From: Diphasiastrum complanatum
Lineage: Eukaryota > Streptophyta > Lycopodiopsida > Lycopodiales > Lycopodiaceae
Direction of reading: 5' to 3'
Assembly (NCBI GenBank): GCA_029204225.1
Contig: CM055102.1
Location: 41,813,229-41,877,228, forward strand
DNA: 64,000 bases
Shown: piece after piece, positions 27,873 through 38,385 of the stretch
How positions within the stretch are numbered: position 1 is the stretch's first letter
Layout: every line of letters starts with the position of its first letter
Made by a program: the position numbers and the translations under genes
The notes under the pieces: generated by a model
The model's database searches: none
The model's input: the letters and a program-made list of their open reading frames with translations, nothing else
Told to the model about the DNA's origin: nothing

Positions 27873-28817
27873 CTATGAAGATTTGAGCATTGATCTTGAT
27901 ATAACTCCAAGATTAGATCTATGCTTGATGAAAGCACTTTTGCTCAAAGGCTTGGTGAGTAGATCGGCAATACAAGAGGACGAGTTGACATGCTCCAAAT
28001 AGATTTCTCCTCCAATAAGCTTTTCTCTCACAAAATGGTGTGCCACTTCTATGTGCTTGCTTTTTGCATGAAATATGGGATTATTGGCAAGAGCTTGGGC
28101 CGAGATGTTATCACACTTGATCATTGGTAGATCATCCTCCTTGATGCACTTTAGTTCCATTAATAACCTCTTGATCCAAAGCACTTCTTTGGTAGTTGTA
28201 GTGAGTGCTTTGTACTCGGCCTCACATGAAGAGAGAGATATAGTATCTTGCTTTTTGGAAAGCCAAGATATTAGATTGCCTCCAAGAAAGATAGTGTATG
28301 CACTAATAGACTTGCGATCTATCTTGTCACTTGCAAAGTACGAATCCGAGTAGCCAAAAATGGATAGATCTTCACTTTTATAGAGGAGACCATAATCACA
28401 AGATGAAGATACATATCTTAGAATCCTCTTGGCTATCTTCCAATGATGGATCTTAGGATCTTGCATAAATTGACTCAATTTGTGCACACAAAAACTAAGA
28501 TCGGGCCTAGTAATGGTAAGCCAAATCAAGGAGCCTACAAGACTCCTAAAAAGTGTGATGTCCTCAAAGGATCTTTCATCACCTTTATTAGGATCTTTTA
28601 CAATTTGCTCCATTGGAGTATCTATGCTCTTAGAATTTTCCATATGGAATTTTTTCAACATAGAGTGAGCATATCTAGATTGGCATATAAAGACATGATT
28701 TTCATAAAAATCAATTTCTAGGCCTAGGATGTAATGTATCTCTCCTAGATCTTGCATTTTAAACTCACATCCAAGTGCTAGCTTGGTTTCATCAACTAGC
28801 TTGATAAACTTCCACAA
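27873..28817 (-). pseudogene. Copia-B RT C-terminus and RNase H
   Basis: 314 open codons in the frame next to the main pol ORF. KLALGCEFKMQDLGEIHYILGLE is the RT thumb/connection. RNase H carries its acidic residues in GYSDSYF, SCEAEYKALTTTTKEVLWI and IKCDNISAQALANNPIFH, followed by the usual C-terminal AHHFVREKLIGGEI. Separated from the YVDD box by a single frameshift near 28810; otherwise well kept. Confidence 0.93.
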
Positions 28818-31189
28818 AGAATAATGTCATCAACATAAATTAGAAGAATGACAATATTGCTATCAACAAACTTTAGATACATGGAAGGATCATAGTCACT
28901 AAGAGTAAATCCTAGTGAGATAAGAAAAGAGTTAAGTCTTGAATACCATGATCTTGGTGCTTGCTTGAGTCCATAAAGACTTTTGAAGAGCAAGCACACT
29001 TTGGACTCATCCTTGATGAATCCTTGAGGTTGTTCCATATAGATCTCCTCCTCAAGATAACCATTTAGAAAAGCATTGGATACATCTAATTGGAACACCT
29101 TCCACTTGAAAAAACAAGCAAGAGAAATAAGAATTCTTATTGTCACCATCTTTGCAACGGGTGCAAAGGTCTCCTCATAATCAAGACCATGGATTTGAGC
29201 AAATCCTTTGGCACATAATCTTGCTTTATGCTTGTTGATGGTGCCATCATGATTGAACTTGATCCGAAATACCCACTTGCAACCAATCACATGCTTGTTG
29301 GATGGAGGATCCACAAGCTCCCAAGTATTGTTGGTGATCAATGCATCATACTCTTGCTTCATGGCATCATACCACTCCTTGGTATTGAGTGCCTCTTGTA
29401 CATTCTTTGGCTCTTCATGAGAGACATAAAAAACATAATTAGTGGAATCAAGATCCACTTGTTTGCCTTTGTCAACATATGAGAGCCTCTTAGGCTCGGA
29501 TCTATCTCTCATGGATCTTCTTGGTGAAAAAATCCGAGGAGAGTCTTCTTCAAATCTCGACCCCATCACATCATGATTGTCTTCAAAATCAATAATTGAT
29601 GATGCATCCATAGATTTCTTGATCTCGGCCTCTTCAAATGATGAGTGTTGATCTTCATGAAAGACAACATCTCTACTTTCAATAACTTGAGAAGTAGAGA
29701 GTATAAAGACTCTATAGGCCTTCTTGGTGGATGAGTATCCAACCATGATCCCTTTGCATGCACTAGGATCTTCCTTTTTCCTTGTTTCCAAGGGAATATG
29801 GACAAAGCATAAGCATCCAAAAACTCTAAGGTGATCAACCTTAGGCTTCTTCAAAAATAAGATTTCATATGGTGACTTTCCTCCAAGAGCTATATGTGGG
29901 AGCCTATTGCAAAGATAATTTGCACAATTAATGGCTTCTCCCCAAAAATCTTTGGGCAAAGATGCCTCAATTCTCATAGATTTTGCACATTCACATAGAG
30001 ATCTATTCTTTCTCTTGGCCACTCCATTTTGAGATGGAGAGTAGGCACAAGAAAACTCTCTTTTAATGCCTTCAAGCTCACAAAAATCTTGAAATTTATT
30101 GGAGATATATTCACCACCTCCATCACTTCTAAGAGCTTTAATCTTGAATGAGAATTGCTTCTCTACATAAGCTTTGAAAATAAGGAAATGATCAAACACC
30201 ATAGATTTTGAAGCAAGAAGATATATCCAAGTGAATCTCGTGTAATCATCAATGAAAGTAACAAAACAAGTGGCTCCTCCCTTGCTTGTAGTTGATGAGA
30301 AATGCACATCCGAGTGGATTAACTCCAAAGGATGCTTGCTTTTGATAGAAGATCTTGTAAATGGCTTTTTGTGAGATTTAGCAATAGCACAAGCCTCACA
30401 AGGCTTGATCTTCTTGGAGAATGACTTTGGCAAGCCAATAGCTTTGGATTCTTTGATCATAGAGAGCATGGATTTGTAGTTGGGATGTCCCAACCTCCTA
30501 TGCCATAATTCCTCCATAGAGAGCTTGTTCACAAGAGCAACATTACAAGCATTCACATACTCATTTGGATCTAGTTTATAGATGCCACCAAATCTAGATC
30601 CTAATGCAAGTATCTCATCATTCTTCTTGATAGTGCAAGTATCAACATTGAATTTTACATCAAGGCCATTATCAAGCAATTGGCCAACACTAATAAGATT
30701 CTTGGTAAGCTTAGGTACATAAAGAACTCTAGAGAGAGAAAGAACTTTAGAGGATGCAAGCTTCAAGGGAATGTTCCCTATGCCTTCAATAGAACATTCA
30801 AAATCATTTGCAGTGTATATTGATTTCTTGACTCCATCATAAGGTGAAATAGAAGAGAAAGAGTCCTTGGAGCTACACATATGTGAAGAGGCTCCACTAT
30901 CAATATACCATAGGCCGTCCTTCTTGAAAGGAGTAGATGAGAAACTAGAGACCATAAGAGATCCCTCTCCATCACTTGCAATAGTGTCTTCCTTCTCATT
31001 GGTAATATTGGCTTGCTTGAGTTGATTCTTCTTTTTGAAGCAATTGGTGGCATAATGACCTTTCTTGCCACAATAAAAGCACTTGATCTTCTTCTTCTTG
31101 AGCTTGGATGATGAAGCATTAGAGGAATCATCTTCCTCCTCATCTTTTTCTTTGGATTTGACTTTGTCCTTGCTTGAGGATTGTTAATG
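28796..31189 (-). pseudogene. Copia-B zinc knuckle, protease, integrase and RT
   Basis: The uninterrupted 719-codon stretch (28796-30955), preceded by the knuckle (CFYCGKKGHYATNC, near 31085-31040), holds a protease with an intact IDSGASSHM box. Next comes an HHCC GAG-pre-integrase (LWHRRLGHPNYKS ... CEACAIAKSHKKPF) and then integrase with HSDVHFSS, FIDDYTRFTW and LRSDGGGEY. In integrase the normally invariant Glu of N-G-V-A-E-R-K-N is Lys (NGVAKRKNR, AAG codon), so the catalytic triad is broken. RT has CAKGFAQIHGLDYEETFAPV, FQLDVSNAFLNG and catalytic LIYVDDIIL. The upstream boundary at 31190 is an in-frame TAA. Confidence 0.94.
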
Positions 31190-31266
31190 TTGGTTCTTGC
31201 TCCTCCCTTTGTGCTTATCCTTGGCAAAGAGAGCTTTGCCATCATTATGAGTGAGAGAAAGCTTGT
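31190..31266 (-). pseudogene. Copia-B gag, C-terminal linker before the knuckle
   Basis: A short gag segment (THNDGKALFAKDKHKGRSKNQ) between the LARD-1 insertion point and the in-frame TAA near 31190. It continues the gag frame found on the other side of LARD-1. Confidence 0.8.
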
Positions 31267-32511
31267 TGTAGCGCAGGCATCCCAAAGGGAGCCGGGAACC
31301 ACGACTTAGCTTCCCAGCCTTCAACTCTTGCCATCCAAACCCACTTGACATACAAGCAGCCAACTCGCCAACAACGATCAGACTTAACCAACTTGAAGTT
31401 CCGAAAACCAACATTGAGATCCAACCTGGCGCCATGCCAGATCGGGAGTCCCGACGTGGGTGACTTCCCTCCAAGCAAGCCGCCCGACATACATCAAACT
31501 TAACCAACTCGAAGCTTCGTTACAAACGAGTAACATCCATTCCAAGCAAGCGGTCTGACTTACATCAGACTTAACCAACTGAAAGCTTCGTCACGAGCGC
31601 TGGAAGCCAACCTGGCGCCACGCCAGACTGGACAGCCATAAACAGGTAACATCCACCCAAGCAAGCCATCCAACTCAGCCGACAGGTTAGAGCCCGTTCC
31701 CCAAGAGCTTAACCCATTCACGTTCATGCAAGGAACACTCAGAACCACAAGCCGCGACAGATATGGAAACAACCAGTTCCTGGACCAAATGGTCCCGACA
31801 GCATACCGCTGGCGCCACGGACCGAATGGTCCCGACGGCATACCGCTGGCGTCCCGGGATACGACCCTCAGCTATGTGCCAAATTAAAAATTTGGAAAGC
31901 GGCCTTACAACTGGCGCTTTTACCGAACACTGAAACCCAGAAGGTAATCAGAGTCAGTTTGAGGAAAATCCCACTTTATTGATAAATCTGAGAAGGTTAC
32001 ATTTCAAGTGTGTGACCGACCCTAGTCTCCGGGGCGCTAGCATGCCAAGGCGAGAGCCATGACAACATTCCAGCAAGGGAGGCTGAGACTTGGTTGGAGC
32101 TCGCCCTGAGTCGCAACCCGCACTCCCCTATAGTATTGGTGTGATTCGGCACCCCCCCTCATACCAAGCACTCTACCCAAGCTGGTAAAGCACGTTTTTC
32201 TCTCTCTAGGATTTTCTCTTTCTAGAAAGTCATTTTCTCTTTCTAGATTTTATTGATCCCCAGGCTTCCTTTAATCATGCCTAGATCGTGTGAGGTGATT
32301 GCACATCGATCTGAGCTCTCTGGACTTCGCTAGAACCGATCAAAGATTTTCAGCCATAGGAACTTGGCGCCGGCTGGATTCTGGTCACAGTGGCGCCGGG
32401 AGCGGCGCCGGCGCCGTTGGCGCCGGGAGCAGCAGGGGCGCTGCTGGCGCCGGGGACATAGCTGGCGCCGATGGCGCCGCAAGTAAAGCTTGTAAAGGTA
32501 GCTTTACAACA
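31267..32511 (-). repeat. 3' LTR of LARD-1
   Basis: 1245 bp. In the element's sense it begins TGTTGTAAAGC and ends GCGCTACA. A TATA-like ACTATAGG lies near 32128-32138 and AATAAA at 31975-31980 (minus strand). A GGCGCC-rich patch at 32367-32483 lies near its start. Frames inside it recur in the other LTR and look like chance. Confidence 0.93.
32367..32483. repeat. GGCGCC cluster in LARD LTR
   Basis: Eight GGCGCC palindromes in about 115 bp. The matching patch in the 5' LTR (36202-36285) has five, the difference being a 27-bp block. Confidence 0.85.
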
Positions 32512-32524
32512 TCCACCCCACCTT
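32512..32524 (-). other. Polypurine tract of LARD-1
   Basis: AAGGTGGGGTGGA in the element's sense, directly before the LTR start. LARD-2 has the same tract at 44149-44161. Confidence 0.75.
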
Positions 32525-33846
32525 TATAAAATCTGATGTCCTCATCAGATATCAGATTAAAGTAAAGGTGTCTCCCAATTAAAATGACTATACATTTAAG
32601 CTACTAGGCACAGTACTCAATTTACTGGCCACTTTTTATTAACATTGAAGCTGGCACACCACAAGTCGGAGGCTCAGCTCTTTGTACTGAAAAATTACAT
32701 AACTTGAAAATATATCTTTGTCTGGGAAAAGCGTAGATTTGATATCGCTTTCGTAAAACCCGAGAACCTTATTAATTGGTGACAGAGGCCTTTCTTTGAA
32801 ATGTTCGCCCCTATCGCTTCTGACTTTCGACTTTGGAACTCCTTTGAGCTCCTGATTTGTCCTTGATGCACTTTGTGTTGAGCTCCCTGAGCTCCAGGTT
32901 TGTTCAGTTCCGCACAGGTATCAAGGCTCCCTGAGCCGAAGGATTTATCGTTTGATTGCCCACTTTATGGTCCACTCCGTGCCTTGTTGCTTCTGCACCT
33001 TGATTTCTCTCCTTGTCCAAGCCTGATCTTGATACTTTTCCATCTTGGCTCTTTAAGGTAGGCAAAGATTGAGTACTCCGCAATGCACCTCTCACTTAGC
33101 TTGAAGTAGCTCTTTGAATCAGCCCAAATGTAACCATTGACCTCGTGGAAAGCCAAAGTGTCGCACCAGTTTGATCCGCATCCGAACTATCTCTTCGCGT
33201 TTGTTTGAAGCACCATGTCCGTCGCGCAAAACTTGACTTTCACAATTCCATCACTGGTCAGTTGCCTCACATTCAAAAACAAGAAGTGTACATCGAGCTT
33301 GGCTTCAAGTAGCTCTCTTTGATTCAGACACATGCACCCAAAGTTTGCACTAGTCCGATCTCAACGCGAACTATCCCTTAGCGTCCGTTCGAAATACCAA
33401 GTCTCTCATGCAAGACTCAACTTTCACAGATCCTTCATTGATCAGCTGCCTTACACATAACACAAGCCAGCATACTCATATGTTTCCTCATCATTGCTGG
33501 TCTAGAGAAAGCCTATAACAAACTTTCCTTTCCACAACAAAAACTTGTCAACTTATTAGGTCCAAAGTTCGCCAGTCTCCTCGTGTGAGTATGGCTAGGT
33601 CACCTTGAATTTGCCCCCATTTTGATCAACTTTCATTCAAAATTTGCCCCAAGAGAGAGGTGTGTGTGATAGTTCCCCTCCACTTAATAAATCAGCTGAT
33701 CGGACTTAGAGTAGAGTTCTTCGGACAAAAAGCCTTTCCAACACTTTGCTTCCCATCTGCTAGGATTATGGCTCGATCCAACTTGTTGCCAATCTCTGAA
33801 GAGGATCCTAGTCTTTTCCCCTTTGAGGAAAAACCCAACTGATACT

Positions 33847-34350
33847 GGATATCACCCATGCTCAGTGAGTTTCAGTTCCGAAGGTGGCCGTCCCAAAATG
33901 AAGACCAACTGCTATAGAAGATCTCCCCTGAAATTGCCCTTTCCAACTTTTGACTTCCTGCTTGCGTCTGGTGGGCGTTGTCGCAAATGAAACTAACCCA
34001 AGAAACAGGCTAGCCATCCATCCTTTGCAAACATTGAGTCATTTCGTTGTCGTTCACGTGCGAGTACTTGAACTGCAAATCCGCCGCACAGATTCTGGAT
34101 ATCGCTCATGCTCAGTGAGTTTCAGTTCCGAAGGTGGCCGTCCCAAAATGAAGACCAACTGCTCTATAGAAGATCTCCTCTGAAATGGCCCTTTCCAACT
34201 TTTGACTTCCTGCTTGCGTCTGGTGGGCGTTGTCGCAAATGAAACTAACCTAAGAAACAGGCTAGCCATCCATCCTTTGCAAACATTGAGTCGTTTCGTT
34301 GTCGTTCACGTGTGAGTACTTGAACTGCAAATCTGCCCCACAGATTCTGT
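33847..34350. repeat. 250-bp tandem duplication in LARD-1 interior
   Basis: The unit starting GGATATCACCCATGCTCAG at 33847 repeats from 34097 (period 250). LARD-2 has only one unit (about 45484-45735), so the duplication is specific to this lineage. Confidence 0.88.
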
Positions 34351-34625
34351 AGTCCTCTTTGTTTGATGGTATCAGCCTTCAAAAGAAAAGGTTCCTTCTC
34401 GAGCCATCAGCTCCTTGTATCACAAGCAATCATGCAAACCAGGCAAAGCACGAGTACTAAGACTCACCACGAATACGTACAAGTAAGACACTCAGGCAGG
34501 TTTACTAACAAGTAACAAAGACAAGGTCCCCCTTTGAGATGGTCCTGCCAACGGACCTTTGCCTGGCCGCGCCCATACAAATCGATCACAGAATCAGCCC
34601 ACATAGGACACCCCTCCAACCATCC

Positions 34626-35011
34626 GTGCTTTCACCATTAAGCAGCACATTGCCTCAGTCACGCCCCACCACTTTTTGGTCGATAGCCCTTATAGCTAAA
34701 CGATCGGCAGCTATCCCGCACCGGCAGCTAACCACCCGTGCTTTACACCCGAATTCGAGCAGCATCTCTGTATCAATGGTTAACCCGTACAGTTCGAATA
34801 TGTCGCCCCGCACCCCACAAGGTACAGACCGTGCTTTCACCTCCCTAGGCAGCACTTTGCCTCATCCGTCCTACGTGCAGACAGCGCCAGGCCCGAACCG
34901 CGAGAACTGACCGTGCTTACACCTCAAGGGCAGCACTTTGACTCATCAAGTCCCCCGTTCTGCCGACCACCCCGACCGTGGACGCACCCGTGCTTACACT
35001 GTGGGCAGCAC
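34626..35011. repeat. Five GTGCT...AGCAC hairpin modules beside the LARD-1 primer site
   Basis: Modules at 34626-34648, 34738-34765, 34831-34855, 34913-34936 and 34990-35011. Each is a 5-bp inverted repeat GTGCT/AGCAC (the second ends AGCAT, allowing a G-U pair) with a 12-18-nt loop. The loose consensus is CCGTGCTT-CACC then GGCAGCACTTTG. Spacing falls from 112 to 77 bp toward the primer site. In the element's sense they lie just 3' of the 5' LTR and primer site, where retroelement packaging or dimerisation signals usually sit. Confidence 0.7.
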
Positions 35012-35087
35012 CTTGCACAACAGTTGTCTTGATGAACCCCAAACCGTGGCCATTTCCGTGAGATCCGCATAGCTGACCGGCCAGTCG

Positions 35088-35099
35088 GCTCTGATACCA
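35088..35099 (-). other. Primer-binding site of LARD-1
   Basis: TGGTATCAGAGC in the element's sense, two bases inside the 5' LTR end. Initiator-Met tRNA type. Confidence 0.88.
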
Positions 35100-35101
35100 C
35101 A

Positions 35102-36319
35102 TGTAGCGCAGGCATCCCAAAGGGAGCCGGGAACCACGACTTAGCTTCCCAGCCTTCAACTCTTGCCATCCAAACCCACTTGACATACAAGCAGCCAACT
35201 CGCCAACAACGATCAGACTTAACCAACTTGAAGTTCCGAAAACCAACATTGAGATCCAACCTGGCGCCATGCCAGATCGGGAGTCCCGACGTGGGTGACT
35301 TCCCTCCAAGCAAGCCGCCCGACATACATCAAACTTAACCAACTCGAAGCTTCGTTACAAACGAGTAACATCCATTCCAAGCAAGCGGTCTGACTTACAT
35401 CAGACTTAACCAACTGAAAGCTTCGTCACGAGCGCTGGAAGCCAACCTGGCGCCACGCCAGACTGGACAGCCATAAACAGGTAACATCCACCCAAGCAAG
35501 CCATCCAACTCAGCCGACAGGTTAGAGCCCGTTCCCCAAGAGCTTAACCCATTCACGTTCATGCAAGGAACACTCAGAACCACAAGCCGCGACAGATATG
35601 GAAACAACCAGTTCCTGGACCAAATGGTCCCGACAGCATACCGCTGGCGCCACGGACCGAATGGTCCCGACGGCATACCGCTGGCGTCCCGGGATACGAC
35701 CCTCAGCTATGTGCCAAATTAAAAATTTGGAAAGCGGCCTTACAACTGGCGCTTTTACCGAACACTGAAACCCAGAAGGTAATCAGAGTCAGTTTGAGGA
35801 AAATCCCACTTTATTGATAAATCTGAGAAGGTTACATTTCAAGTGTGTGACCGACCCTAGTCTCCGGGGCGCTAGCATGCCAAGGCGAGAGCCATGACAA
35901 CATTCCAGCAAGGGAGGCTGAGACTTGGTTGGAGCTCGCCCTGAGTCGCAACCCGCACTCCCCTATAGTATTGGTGTGATTCGGCACCCCCCCTCATACC
36001 AAGCACTCTACCCAAGCTGGTAAAGCACGTTTTTCTCTCTCTAGGATTTTCTCTTTCTAGAAAGTCATTTTCTCTCTCTAGATTTTATTGATCCCCAGGC
36101 TTCCTTTAATCATGCCTAGATCGTGTGAGGTGATTGCACATCGATCTGAGCTCTCTGGACTTCGCTAGAACCGATCAAAGATTTTCAGCCATAGGAACTT
36201 GGCGCCGGCTGGATTCTGGTCACAGTGGCGCCGGGAGCAGCAGGGGCGCTGCTGGCGCCGGGGACATAGCTGGCGCCGATGGCGCCGCAAGTAAAGCTTG
36301 TAAAGGTAGCTTTACAACA
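35102..36319 (-). repeat. 5' LTR of LARD-1
   Basis: 1218 bp, TG...CA, near-identical to 31267-32511 except for the missing 27-bp GGCGCC block. Confidence 0.93.
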
Positions 36320-36324
36320 CTTGT

Positions 36325-36480
36325 CCATCCTCAAGAGCTTGTACTCTTGTCTTGATTCTTCTGAAATTAGCACACTTTGGAGAGCCTTCAAACTTGGTAG
36401 CTCCTCCTTAATGGCATAGGATTGGACAAGGTTATCAAATTCACTTCTCAAGCCATTGAGAATGACTTGAACTAACTCAG
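36325..36480 (-). pseudogene. Copia-B gag, middle part
   Basis: RSEFDNLVQSYAIKEELPSL and LQSVLISEESRQE continue the Copia-B gag in a new frame after a frameshift near 36490. It ends at LARD-1 (RMDK then the CTTGT duplication); the frame resumes left of LARD-1. Confidence 0.88.
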
Positions 36481-36915
36481 TTTGATTGATGGAATCACCA
36501 ATGCAAGCAAGCTCCTATGAATATCTTTTACTCTCAAAACATAACTAGATGCACTCTCATCACTCTTTTGGCTACTTTGAAAGATTTGATTCCTAAGAGT
36601 GAGAAGCCTAGAGGTATTCTTAGTCTCATAGATAGTCTTGAGACAATCCCAAGCTTCTTTGGCTGTTGTACAAGTACCTATCTCCCTCAATATCTCATTA
36701 GAGACATTCATGTTAATGTAGTGGAGAGCCATCCTAGCTCTCTTTTTGTATTTTTGAACCTCTTGAAGAACTTGTGGTTTTTCTTCAAGGCCAAGAACTA
36801 TGTCCATCACGTCTTGAAGGATCAAGATGGACTCCATCCTCATTTTCCAAATTGAATAATTTGAAGTGGTCAATCTTTCACTTGGTTCCAACAAGGATGA
36901 ACCCATTGAAGACAT
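36472..36915 (-). pseudogene. Copia-B gag, N-terminal part
   Basis: Starts at ATG 36915 (MSSMGSSLLEPSERL), with UBN2 gag landmarks SIWKMRMESILILQD, KKRARMALHYINMNV, EAWDCLKTIYE and LTLRNQIFQSSQKSDES. A frameshift near 36490 sends it to a stop at 36472. The 5' leader (36916-37660) is non-coding. Confidence 0.9.
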
Positions 36916-37660
36916 TTGAAGTGAAGAAAACTCAAATGATGAAAAATAAATGTTGTTACACACTTTCAATAGGATCCAATAATTGAGTACTATCTCCTCC
37001 TATGAAAGATCTTGCAACAATTTGTGAATTGATTCTCACTAGCTACTCAAATCTCTCTAAAACAAGATCTATTTCACATCAAATGATGGAGTATAGGAAA
37101 AGTTAGGATCTAACACTCTTAGCACGTGAGAAATACACTAAGAAACCAAATTTGACTCAAATACAATGATATTGCATGAAACAAAATGGCTAAGATCTCA
37201 AAACAGTGCCTAGATCACATATAGATGAGATTGGCAAGCATACAACTGTGATTTTGGATCAACCAAGCAATCTCTTGACCAAACCAAATGTGTCCACCCA
37301 GGTCTAGGTGCCCTACCTAACCCTCTTCAAAAGCTTATAACTTTTGATTGGCTCAACCAAATGGAATGAAATTGATTGCAACAGAAACTAGACAAAAATA
37401 GCTTCAAAACAAGCTATCAAGCAAGATAAATGGATCAAACATGAGAGAGAACTTCCAAACTGAAATTGGATGTTCCTCACACGTGTCTGAGCACCTGATT
37501 CCGTACAGTACCAGGTCAGACCCAATCAATGTCCTTTTGATCTCTTCTGATCCAAGATTGAACAAGATAGCTAGGAAAATGGGCCTTGACAACTTCTAGC
37601 TCAAGATTGATGAAAATTTTTTCACTTAGATGGATCAAAATGCATGGTAACCTTAGGTAG

Positions 37661-37672
37661 GCTCTGATACCA
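37661..37672 (-). other. Primer-binding site of Copia-B
   Basis: TGGTATCAGAGC in the element's sense, immediately after the LTR end ATTCAACA. Initiator-Met tRNA type. Confidence 0.9.
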
Positions 37673-38000
37673 TGTTGAATTTCACACGTGTGGACTGTCC
37701 ACTACATGTACTTGTGATCTCCTAAGGTGTGTAGATGCACCAAGATCAAGACTAGATTGAGATTCAAGATCAATCTTGAATCCTATGGCAAAAACACACT
37801 ACTACATGCATTCAATCACTTCCAACTCTCACTCACACGTGTGGGAAGTATTCAAAAAATAATCTAAGTAAAAACAAGCTGCTCTCCTCGGGTAGAGAGA
37901 GAAAATACATCATGAGCTCTCAGGTAGAGAGAGAAAGCTAGAAATCCAATAACTCACAAAATCCATGAAATCACCAAATCAATTAGCTTCAAAATGAGGA
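37673..38000 (-). repeat. 5' LTR of Copia-B, part in original orientation
   Basis: 328 bp matching 27118-27445 with three differences by eye. CACACGTGTG occurs at 37683-37692 and 37834-37843. The match ends abruptly at AATGAGGA; the rest of the LTR is inverted at 38386-38794. Confidence 0.93.
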
Positions 38001-38385
38001 AAAGAATGAAGAAAGTCCAAGTATTTTTGTTTTGAGGATGAAATCATTGAATGATGAGTTGGCTTGAATTGATGAAAGCATTAAGGAAGGAGAACTTATT
38101 CAAGAGATTATTAATGGCTTGTTGGATGCTCATGCTAACATTGTTCAAAGTATTGCTATTTAAAATACTTTGCCAAGCTTGATGGATCTTCAAGAGATCT
38201 TGATCAATGAGGAATATAGGCTTCAAGCAAGAGGTGGATCTACATCAACACTTCAAGAGCATGCTATGTTCACAAAGGGAAAATTCAAGGGAAAAACCAA
38301 AAGTAAGTGATCTAAAGGGCAATATCAGGTGGATGCTTCGTCAAGTGGCAAAAAAAAGGATAGATCAAATCTCAAGTGCTTTTAT
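38001..38385 (+). pseudogene. Copia-A gag middle, in an inverted segment
   Basis: Plus-strand gag text FVLRMKSLNDELA, GELIQEIINGLLDAHANIVQ, LQEILINEEYRLQARGG, ending with the first half of a zinc knuckle (NLKCFY). Two in-frame stops. It belongs to minus-strand Copia-A: its N-terminal part is at 39115-38795 and the rest of its knuckle at 27117. It reads plus because 38001-38794 is inverted. Confidence 0.85.

Larger units (their letters stand above)
31267..36319 (-). mobile_element. LARD-1: complete non-coding LTR retrotransposon
   Basis: 5053 bp flanked by a perfect CTTGT duplication (31262-31266 and 36320-36324). LTRs of 1245 and 1218 bp are near-identical: by eye one substitution plus a 27-bp indel. 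Primer site and polypurine tract place it on the minus strand. The 2.58-kb interior encodes no gag or pol domain in any frame. This is the architecture of a large retrotransposon derivative, which needs proteins from another element. Its higher GC than its Copia host suggests an unrelated parent family. It interrupts the gag of Copia-B. Confidence 0.93.

Noticed and set aside
34626-35011. Regularly repeated palindromes resembling a CRISPR array
   Set aside because: Eukaryotic context, short stems, non-identical repeats, variable spacing and location inside a retrotransposon leader.
35088-35099. GCTCTGATACCA and similar words as part of tRNA genes
   Set aside because: Only the 12-13 nt complementary to the tRNA 3' end are present, always next to an LTR; they are primer-binding sites.
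34917-35676. Minus-strand open frames of 93-141 codons in the LARD LTR and leader
   Set aside because: They are duplicated only because the LTR is duplicated, lack any domain, and are disrupted or altered in LARD-2. Treated as chance in GC-rich DNA.
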